A stretch of 64,000 nucleotides of DNA from contig CM070579.1 of assembly GCA_036346355.1 (NCBI GenBank), positions 9,362,001 through 9,426,000 of the forward strand, given 5' to 3'. Shown here in pieces: positions 56,517 to 64,000 of this stretch (its first letter is position 1; every line of letters begins with the position of its first letter). The stretch comes from Rhipidocladum racemiflorum. Its lineage: Eukaryota; Streptophyta; Magnoliopsida; Poales; Poaceae. A program made the position numbers and the translations under genes. The notes beneath the pieces were generated by a model. It saw only the letters and a list, made by a program, of their open reading frames with translations. It was not told where the DNA came from and ran no database searches.

Positions 56517-57590
56517 TTAAACGGAATCTGTAAAATATGCATTCACTTCTGCCTCTATGTCCTCCATAGAGGTGTTTTCTTCATTGGCCAAGAGCTTGGC
56601 TGCATCGTCGATGTCTAGGCTGGGCTGCGAGGATGAAGCATGTGGGGTGTCGACTTCCATGACATCATTATTGCCTACTTCGGCAAAATGTGCCTCTGCC
56701 GGTGCATTTCCTTTGGCCTTTTTCTTGGCCTGATATGCATTGATCACTTCTTTGGATTCCCGGCATATCTTTGACCAATGCCCCCAAGTGCCGCATTTGA
56801 AGCACGTCTGGTTCTGCTGTCCATACGGCTTGCCCTGCGGCTTTTCCTTGTCATCCTTCTTCTTTTGGGCTATGGACTTTCCTTTGGCCTGATGTTTCTC
56901 TTTTCTACCCTTCTTGACCCACTTCATGTGGGTGGGCTTTTTCACCTTATAGCTGTTGGCATTGATTTCTGGTACAATGCCCCTTCCAGGTGGCTGTGAG
57001 ACGAAGTTCTTTTGGAGAACTTTATCTTGTGACTCCGCAACTTGCATAACATCAATCAGTTTGCTAGGAGTATGCGTCCTGACGATAGCTGCGGGCATTC
57101 TGGATAGCATTGGGGTGAAAAGTGGAAAGAGTTTTCTCAATCTTCTCCTCACAGTGATCTTCTTGCCACATAGGGAGAGATTAGTACAAATTCTGTGTAA
57201 GGCAGAATTGTACTCGACCACTGTTTTGTAGTCCGCAAACCTCAGACGCACCCAATCTTGCTGTGCTTGGGGCAAGATTGTGTATTTGAGCTTCTCGAAC
57301 CACTTCTGGAGTGCAGTCCATAGCTCAATTGCACTTTCTTCAGCCATGTATTCATTTTTCAGGGTGGCTGAGAGATGGTGCCTGAGGAAATGCAATGCTT
57401 GATCGTTCTGCTCGGCAGTAGGTGGTGCGTCCTTCGAGGACCCTAAGCCGATGGCAGCTCGGAGCTTCTTGCCGCCGAGTACAATCTTCACGTCGGATGC
57501 CCAAGTGAGGTAGTTCTGACCGTGCTGGGCCAGTTCTTCAAACTCACGGTTCACAATGCCAGACATCTGCATTTTACAAGATTCCAACAT
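56517..57590 (-). CDS. Copia-2 Gag, intact ORF
   Basis: 357 codons without a stop. The N-terminal part has YLTWASDVKIVLGGKKLRAA and AIELWTALQKWFEKLKYTIL, as in copia capsid (UBN2-like) domains. A basic linker (residues about 215-260) precedes the zinc knuckle CFKCGTWGHWSKIC. An acidic tail with DIDDAAKLLANEENTS follows. Gag would form the cytoplasmic particle that packages element RNA. Translation may begin at the first Met or at the Met of MQMSGIVNREFEE a few codons on. Copia-1 lacks this gene. It is a transposon protein, not a host gene. Confidence 0.88.
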   Translation of the reverse strand: MLESCKMQMSGIVNREFEELAQHGQNYLTWASDVKIVLGGKKLRAAIGLGSSKDAPPTAEQNDQALHFLRHHLSATLKNEYMAEESAIELWTALQKWFEKLKYTILPQAQQDWVRLRFADYKTVVEYNSALHRICTNLSLCGKKITVRRRLRKLFPLFTPMLSRMPAAIVRTHTPSKLIDVMQVAESQDKVLQKNFVSQPPGRGIVPEINANSYKVKKPTHMKWVKKGRKEKHQAKGKSIAQKKKDDKEKPQGKPYGQQNQTCFKCGTWGHWSKICRESKEVINAYQAKKKAKGNAPAEAHFAEVGNNDVMEVDTPHASSSQPSLDIDDAAKLLANEENTSMEDIEAEVNAYFTDSV

Positions 57591-58900
57591 TAGATTACTG
57601 CGTGTAATCTAATAAAGTGTGATTGCATAATTCATAAAATGCAGGAAAATAAATTCCATAATTCATAAATGCGGGAAAAGTAAATTCTCATGAATTTCCA
57701 GTAAGCTAAACATAGCAAACAATACATGAAAATATTCATAAATGCAGAAAATAAGGCTAAGGGAAAATTAAAACAGAGCCATACAATTTTCTGGATTTTC
57801 CTAGCTATTTTTCATATTTTTCTAGAATTTCTAATTGATTTTCTGAATTTCTAATCATTTTCGGAAAAGAAAAAACAGAAAACAAAAGAAATAAACCGGG
57901 GGCAAGGGGGTAATTTCCCCCTCCCCTGTGCGCCACGGCCGGATGCATTCTGGTTTTGCAATTCGGCTCGGGCCCGCTTGCTTCATCTGTCCGATTGAAT
58001 TGATTGGACATCGAGTCCATCGTTCATTGGAGTCCAAACAGCCGAATACCAGCTGGAGTCCAAACGGCTGAACACCATCGTTCAAACCAAATGACTGAAT
58101 ATCCCATGCCCTCCCGTGCCCGAAACGGTTCCAAAGGCAGATTGGAAACCAGCTCCAAATCCATAAGCCCCGATCGGCTTCTTCATCCATTCAAGATTGG
58201 AAGCTGGACTTCATGTCCAAAACCAAAGGAGTCCTTGCTCCATGGCAGCCAGTCGGTGGACCTTCGGCGGTTGGCAGAAAACTGCGGCGGTAGTCCGGTC
58301 AGCTCAGGGCGCAGCAGACGACCAAGCGGCGGCGGCGGCTTCGTGCCGCAAGGGGCTGAACGACGACGCGCGGTCCTCGGGTGTGCTCGGGGGACGGCTA
58401 CTGGCGTGTTGCGGGCGGCGGCGGCTTCATGCCGCCGGACGGGAGCAAGGCAGAGGCGCTGCGCTCAGGATGCGGTGGTCGGCCGAGCGGCGGCGAGCCG
58501 GCCATTGCCGATGCGGCGGCGAGCGCCGGCACTTCGTGGCGCATGCCCGGCTAGGAGCGGCAATGGGGCACCGAGGCGCATCTCTGGCGACGGCGGCGGC
58601 CGTGGTCAAGCGCGGCGGGCGCCGGTACGGATGCGCGGGAACGCCAGGGTGGGCGGCACTTCGTGCACGCGCCCGAGCGGGGAGCCAACGTGGCGGTGGT
58701 TGCCAGGATGGTTCGAGCCGAAGGGGGGGCGGCTCCGCTACGTGCGGTGGAGGAGCTTGGACCGGCGGCCACGACGGCTTCGAGCTGAAAAAGCTCCAGC
58801 GGGCGTGGCGGCTGGGTTTGTGCGAGGCGCTTCGTGGCCGGTATGGAGTGCTGTGGGCGTCGGCGCGGCTGCGGCGCCCATCGTCTTCGAGCGCGATGGA
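57591..58900 (-). other. Copia-2 leader with GC-rich block
   Basis: Next to gag it is AT-rich (ATTCATAAAT repeats, shared with 19020-20150 in Copia-1). From about 58230 it becomes strongly GC-rich with GGCGGC repeats, like 20390-20950 in Copia-1 but not clearly alignable. Long plus-strand frames here are composition artefacts. Confidence 0.65.
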
Positions 58901-60234
58901 TAACCAAAGATAGCTGTATGTCTCATTTGGTTTATGCAAGTTTTCATAATATTTGACTTTTCATTTAAAACACAATCCATAATAATAAGATTAGGGGGGG
59001 TTTCCAAAGTTATATACTTCCACACTTATTAATCAAAAACTACTTAAGCTCAGGTTCGGGAGTCACCCCATTTTAACTCAGCTTCATTTACCGGAAGCAC
59101 GGCGTATTCGAATACCATTTGATTCACTCTGCAGAGGTGTTCAGCTTTACCCACAAGATTCCACGATCGTTAATGCCACGCGATTAACATGCAACTTTTA
59201 TGCATGCGACCGGATCGAGGTTATCATAGCTTTTCGTTGGATCTTTCCCCTTTAGCCCCTATCCGGTAGAGTTTCGGTCCACATTAACCCGGGGTCCCCA
59301 CTGGCCAGAGTGGAGTTCGCGATCCCGCCTACTGTGGACACCTACCGTTGTGAACCCGGAATGCCACACTTTCCTTGTGCACATTTCCGCCGGAGTTGGG
59401 GAAGACGGGGTGCAAACCCATGTTCTAGGGCACGGGGGCTTGCACGAGCTAGGGGAAAAGAGAGAGGGGGTTCGCCCATACCCAAAACACGGCACGGGAG
59501 GAGGCGAGCGGCGGCGGAGCGAGCCGGAGGCGGAGATTGGCCGGAGACGGGGAAGACGGCTACAGCCGCCGCGCGAGAGGGTGTGGGAGAGCAAGTGAGA
59601 GAGGGGATTCGAGTGAGGAGGTGGAGGCGATCTCGGGGAGCCACAAATGGCGGCCGGGGGGGGGATTAAATAGCCGGCGGGGGAAAGCTTTGGTCTTCGG
59701 CCGAATCATGGCGGCGGAGACAGCGAAGCGAAGGTGGCAGGCTCTGTGCTTGCGCGGGGCTCGGGGCGACACTAATGCGGTGGGAGGTGGAGTGGCCTAG
59801 GGCTAGGGCAGTGGCGAGGGGACGGCGGAGCAGGCGCTGGCGCGCACGGGAAAAGCTACCATGGCAGCAGCCTCACGGGGAAGATGCACAGGGACACGGC
59901 GCACTCGTGCGGGGGCACTGGCGGCGAGGCGAAGGCAGGTTCGGGCGAGGGCGCGGGCACGCGCGGGAAGGCTGGCGAGTGGGTGAGGCGCGGAGGCGAG
60001 GAGGTGGCGGCCGAGCGGGCGAGGCGTGAGGGCGAGGAGGAGGCGGGCGAGCTGGTGAGGCGCGGGGGTGAGGGGGAGGCGTAATCGCCGAGAAAGGAAA
60101 GCGCCTAGCGAGGAGTTTTTCCGAAAACGGAAAGTATTCAAAATACACTCAAATAAATCCAAAAAAATCATAAAAATCATAAAACGCAATTAAAGCCCAA
60201 ATAAAATTGTTTTGAGGATTTTTAGGGTATTTCA
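58900..60234 (-). repeat. 3' LTR of the Tekay-like element
   Basis: It starts on the minus strand near TTGAAATACCCTAAAAATCC just after the purine tract. The left boundary with Copia-2 is not resolved (about 58890-58930). The interior has a G/A-rich stretch (59450-60080), whose plus-strand frames are low-complexity. Confidence 0.62.
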
Positions 60235-60250
60235 ACCTACCCCCCTTAAA
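60235..60250 (-). other. polypurine tract of the Tekay-like element
   Basis: Minus TTTTAAGGGGGGTAGG, 21 bases beyond the pol stop codon, as usual for this clade. Confidence 0.82.
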
Positions 60251-60270
60251 ATAAATCTCGTCCCCGAGAT

Positions 60271-62127
60271 TCATTCCTTCTGGGAAAAGAGGTTGGGGAA
60301 ATTCTGCTGCAATTCCGACTCCTTTTCCCATGTGGTTTCTGTGAGCGTGTGATTCTTCCACAATACCCGGCAGACTCTGACATCTTTGTTTCGAAGTTTC
60401 CTTTCAACTGTCTCGACAATCCTGACTGGTTCCTCTGTATAGGTCAGATCATTTTGTAGGTCAATCTCCTCTAATGGTACTTGTTCTGTGGGTTGTCGAA
60501 GACACTTCCTCAATTGCGACACATGGAATACGTTGTGTACTCGTGATAATTCAGGACTCAACTGCAGTTTGTAGGCTACCTCTCCAATTCGGCTTATGAT
60601 CTTATATGGTCCAATATATCTTGGTGCCAATTTTCCTTTGATCTGAAATCTATGCACAGGTTTGAATGGCGTTACCTTCGGATAAACAAAATCTCCAACT
60701 TGGTAACTGATGTGTTTTCGTCTTATGTCTGCATAGTTCTTTTGTCGTCCTTGTGCTATCTTTAAGTTTTCTCTGATGATTCTTACATGGGCTTCTGCAT
60801 CATGCACAATCTGTGGCCCTAATAACTGCTTTTCTCCCACCTCAGTCCAGTTTAGTGGGGTCCTACATTTTCTCCCATAAAGTGCTTCAAATGGTGCCAT
60901 TTGTAGACTGGCCTGATAACTGTTATTGTAGGAAAATTCTGCAAATGGTAAACAAGTGACCCAAGACGCTCCGTATGTCAGGGCGCAGGCTCTCAACATA
61001 TCTTCCAGTATCTGGTTGACCCTTTCTGTCTGTCCATCAGTCTGGGTATGGTATGCTGTACTGAAGTTCAGGTCTGTTCCCATGGCTTCATGTAGACTCT
61101 TCCAAAATTTTGATGTGAATTGGGCTCCTCGGTCTGACACAATCTTTTTGGGAATCCCATGCAATCTGACTATCTGCGTCAGGTATAGCTCTGCTAGCTT
61201 ATCCTTGCCATAGGTCTGCTTGACTGGTATGAAATGTGCTACTTTAGTCAGTCTGTCAATTATTACCCATACGGAATCAAATCCTTGTTGTGCTTTGGGT
61301 AATCCTGTGATAAAGTCCATTCCGATCTCATCCCACTTCCACTCAGGAATCGGTAAGGGTTGTAACATTCCCGCGGTTTTCTGATGGTCGATCTTAACCT
61401 TACAGCGTACGTCATAACACAGTACGTGTTCAGCTATCTCTTTCTTCATGCCTTTCCACCAATATTCACTCTTCAAATCATTGTACATCTTCGTACTGCC
61501 TGGGTGTATGGTGAGCTGAGATGAGTGAGCTTTGGTCAAAATCAATCCTCTTATATCTTTATTATTGGGAACACATACACGATCACGGAATCGTAATATG
61601 CATTGTCCATCTTCCGAGAATTCCGACGGTCCGTTTATATTCACTTCTTTGCGATATCGCTGGATTTCTTCATCTTCTCGTTGAGCTGTTTTGATTTGAC
61701 TGAGTAGGTCTGACTGAATTGTAATGGAGACTAAAAATCCTTTCTCAACTATCTGTAGGTTCAGCCGTTCCATTTCAAATTGCAGTTGTTGTGAGATGTC
61801 TGTTGTCTTGGCTATGTGGTGGCATGACTTTCTACTTAATGCGTCTGCTACCACGTTAGCCTTTCCAGGGTGGTATTGTATCTCTAAGTCGAAATCATTG
61901 ATTAGTTCTAACCATCTTCTTTGTCTGATATTCAGGTTCGGTTGGGTGAACACATACTTCAAGCTTTTGTGATCTGTGAATACGTCGCAGTGATTTCCCA
62001 ATAGGTAATGCCTCAAGATCTTAAGTGCATGCACTACTGAAGCTAATTCCATGTCATGAGTTGGGTAGTTCTCTTCATGTGGTCTTAATTGTCGAGAAGC
62101 ATAAGCAATTACTTTTCCGTCTTGCAT
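60271..62127 (-). pseudogene. Tekay-like pol 3' ORF: RNase H, integrase, chromodomain
   Basis: 618 open codons. RNase H: VIAYASRQLRPHEENYPTHD, VFTDHKSLKYVF and GKANVVADALSRKS. Integrase core Asp/Asp/Glu are in IGMDFITGLPK, IVSDRGAQFTSKFW and HTQTDGQTERVNQILEDMLR. The GPY/F module is APRYIGPYKIISRIG with LSRVHNVFHVSQLRKCL. The chromodomain follows: RKLRNKDVRVCRVLWKNH and TTWEKESELQQNFPNLF. The zinc-binding segment reads VLCYDVRCKVK where CxxC is normal, so that motif is altered. The start is missing because the frame is broken between RT and RNase H. The chromodomain would direct integration to chromatin marks. Confidence 0.92.
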
Positions 62128-62293
62128 CAGAACACAGCCTAATCCTTGTTTTGATGCGTCGCAGTAAATTTGAAACTCCCTGCTTGGGTCAAGAAGTACA
62201 GAGCATCTTGGTCGAGGTTAATTTCGTCTTCAAAGTCTGGAAACTCTTCTCACATTCTTCTGTCCACCGGTAAGGCTTATCTTTTTTGAGAAG
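62128..62293 (-). pseudogene. Tekay-like pol, broken RT/RNase H junction
   Basis: After SKPLT comes an in-frame TAG, then LLKKDKPYRWTEECEKSFQ in the same frame, then a one-base shift. The sequence continues as LLDPSREFQIYCDASKQGLG in the frame of the downstream ORF. Confidence 0.8.
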
Positions 62294-63367
62294 CTAGGTT
62301 AGAGGTTTGGAAATTTTGGAAAAACCTTCAATAAATCTTCGGTAATATCCAGCTAGTCCTAGGAAACTTCTTATTTCCTTTACTGACGTGGGTTGCTTCC
62401 ATTCCATCATTGCTTCTATCTTTGTCGGATCCACTTTCACTTCTTCTTCGGTGATGATGTGTCCCAGAAATGCAATTTCTCTTATCCAAAAGTCACATTT
62501 GGAGAACTTGGCATACAATTGATGTTCCCTGAGTCTCTCTAGAATCAGATGCAGATGTTCTTGATGCTCTTCTTCCGTCTTTGAGTAAACCAGTATGTCA
62601 TCTAGAAACACTACGATGAATCGGTCTAGATAGTCCATGCACACTTGATTCATCAAATTCATAAAATATGCTGGAGCGTTTGTGAGTCCGAATGGGATCA
62701 CTGTGAACTCATACAGTCCGTATCTGGTGGTAAATGTTGTTTTTTCTCTGTCCTGTTCTCTGACTTTCAGCTGATAGTATCCGGTCCTTAAGTCTATCTT
62801 CGACAAAAACCTAGCTCCTTTGAGTTGATCGAATAAGTCGTCAATCCGAGGTAAGGGATACTTATTCTTTATGGTTGCGGTGTTCAGTGCTCTGTAATCC
62901 ACACAGAGTCTTACACCTCCATCTTTCTTAGGGACAAATAGGACTGGAAAGGACCATGGTGATATGCTTGATCGGATAAATTCCTTTTCCAGTAATTCAT
63001 CCAGTTGCTTCTTGAGTTCTCTTAATTCCATTGCCGACATTGAGTATTGGCGCTTGGTGATGGGTACTGTTCCTGGTGCCAGTTCTATGGTTAACTCTAT
63101 GCTCCTGTCTGGGGGTCTTCCTGGTAATTCTTCTGGGAAAACATCTGGGTATTCCCGAACAATGGGTACTTGATCTATGGTTGGGGTTATGGCATTAAGG
63201 TTTCTTCTTTTGCCCTTTTCTAAATCAGGGTTGGTCCTTACGGTCACCCATTGCCCCTCATTGTTGATAACTGTTACCAACTTCTTTTCACAATCCAATG
63301 TTGCTTTATGTTTGGATAGCCAATCCATCCCCAGGATGATGTCCAGTCTGTTTATCTCTAATAGCAA
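62294..63367 (-). pseudogene. Tekay-like protease end and reverse transcriptase
   Basis: 357 open codons. DIILGMDWLSKH closes the protease. RT motifs in order: EFIRSSISPWSFPVLFVPKK, GGVRLCVDYRALN, FLSKIDLRTGYYQLKV, YEFTVIPFGLTNAPAYFMN, the catalytic FIVVFLDDILVYSK, and EIRSFLGLAGYYRRFIEGFS. The catalytic pair DD is kept with L in place of the more common I. The ORF ends at a premature TAG. Confidence 0.92.
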
Positions 63368-63403
63368 CAGTTCAGCTGTACACTTAATTCCTTGAAGTAC
63401 TAT

Positions 63404-64000
63404 TTATAACTTCTCGCTCTTATATCGAGCCATTAATCTACTGCCCGGCGTTTGAAATGTACAAGGATTTTGTAACGGTAAATACGGAAAACCATGCTTG
63501 CATGCAAAAGCCATTGAAATAAAAGAGTGGGTTGCTCCAGGGTCAAATAATATCAAAGCCATCTGAGATTGGATTCGAAATTTACCGATAATCACGTCGG
63601 TTGCGGCTGCAGCGTCCTCAGATGACATGTGGTTGATCCTGCCTTGGAAGTTTCTGGAGTTGTTCGGATTGGAGCTCCCTTCGCTTCTGGCGGGTGCTCT
63701 GCCTTGTAGCATCCCCTGTTGCTGTGGTTGCGGTCGGTAGGCTGCTGGTTGACGGTTTCCTGAAGCTGCTGTCACTTGTGATCTGGCTACCTCAGCTGGC
63801 TGATTCTTTCTTGGGCAATTCTGTTTGAAGTGTCCCTCCTGACCACAGTGATAACAACCCGTAGTCTTCTTGGTGCAGTTATTGGAGTAATGATTTCCAC
63901 CACACTTGAAGCATTTTACTACTCCTGGCTGGCTTTGAGCAGGAACTGGCCGGGATCCTCCTACTGCTTGTCTCTTAGAGGGAAAACCGGGTATGGGGGC
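63404..64000 (-). pseudogene. Tekay-like Gag C-terminus and protease, partial
   Basis: Open from the window edge to a stop at 63404. Two Cys/His motifs, CFKCGGNHYSNNC and CYHCGQEGHFKQNC, are followed by a Gln/Arg-rich linker and the protease site ALILFDPGATHSFIS. The family consensus has D-S/T-G, so Pro at this position should inactivate the enzyme. The frame breaks at SEKL, about 12 codons before the next open piece. Confidence 0.85.

Larger units (their letters stand above)
44413..58900 (-). mobile_element. Ty1/copia element 'Copia-2' (same family as Copia-1), interrupted
   Basis: The left LTR (44413-44632) matches the Copia-1 LTR, and the following purine tract and pol on the minus strand match Copia-1. 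The RT-RNase H region is interrupted by a SIRE-type element at 45643-53414 whose CCCTC duplication proves secondary insertion. Gag is intact here, and pol has few but fatal lesions. The leader runs to about 58900, where a gypsy LTR begins; the 5' LTR of Copia-2 is not in the window, so that end was either displaced by a nested gypsy element or deleted. Confidence 0.88.
58900..64000 (-). mobile_element. Tekay-like chromovirus (Ty3/gypsy), runs off the window
   Basis: In minus order from the right edge: Gag zinc fingers, protease, RT, RNase H, integrase with chromodomain, purine tract TTTTAAGGGGGGTAGG, and an LTR of about 1.3 kb. Integrase after RT plus a C-terminal chromodomain identifies a chromovirus; Tekay (Del) is the closest I recognise. 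Stops and frameshifts make the copy defective. The left LTR edge is only approximate. Confidence 0.88.

Noticed and set aside
58004..58913. Overlapping long ORFs on both strands (299, 238 and 170 codons)
   Set aside because: Same situation in the Copia-2 leader: GGC-repeat composition with open frames in all directions and no recognisable protein.
59310..60189. Several 80-130 codon ORFs on both strands
   Set aside because: They fall in the G/A-rich LTR of the chromovirus and translate to low-complexity Arg/Gly or Pro/Ala sequence.
23..64000. CRISPR arrays, tRNA and rRNA genes, bacterial operons
   Set aside because: No spaced identical repeats, no tRNA cloverleaf or rRNA sequence seen; the window is plant nuclear DNA. 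The TGGTATCAGAGC matches are retroelement primer sites, not tRNA genes.

Overview
The window looks like gene-poor, transposon-rich nuclear DNA from a grass (Poaceae). Evidence: a GC-rich single-exon PPR gene, an OPR-type gene with a plant intron and TATA box, a Helitron ending in CTAG, and the usual grass mix of SIRE-like and other Ty1/copia, Tat-like and chromovirus Ty3/gypsy elements, hAT and MITE sequences. I cannot name the species. There are no bacterial features.

Layout. 5-6510: a minus-strand LTR element with a tRNA-iMet-like primer site and a purine tract but no visible coding capacity (LARD-like). 7138-12945: a probable non-autonomous Helitron carrying plus-strand gene fragments (C2-domain/SRC2-like, EFR3/SRL2-like, three unidentified exon-like pieces). 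13246-14522 (-): an OPR-type flavin oxidoreductase gene, frameshifted, whose promoter is split by a 6.7 kb copia element (14827-21568, TSD CTTTT), with a hAT-like element (21782-22841) further upstream. 23860-41425 (-): a Tat-like gypsy element (TSD GAATT) containing a SIRE-like LTR, part of a second Tat element on the opposite strand, and two LTRs of the LARD family in inverted orientation. Its 3' region holds an antisense ORF resembling the plant mobile domain, with its own TATA box. 41524-42990 (-): an intact PPR gene, the only complete host gene seen. 43155-43645: two MITE-like sequences, one a long foldback. 44413 to about 58900 (-): a second copia element of the 14.8 kb family, interrupted by a SIRE-type element (45643-53414, TSD CCCTC) which itself contains a solo LTR (50212-51620, TSD GATGC). 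About 58900-64000 (-): a Tekay-like chromovirus running off the right edge.

How it fits together. Only the PPR gene and the OPR gene are clearly host loci. The rest is a stack of insertions whose order can be read from target-site duplications. Every mobile element with coding sequence carries stops, frameshifts or deletions, although the gag of the second copia copy is open. The features most worth following are the gene-fragment Helitron, the antisense ORF with a private promoter inside the Tat element, and the inverted pair of ~2 kb LTRs. Coordinates come from reading by eye; boundaries marked approximate are not resolved to the base.
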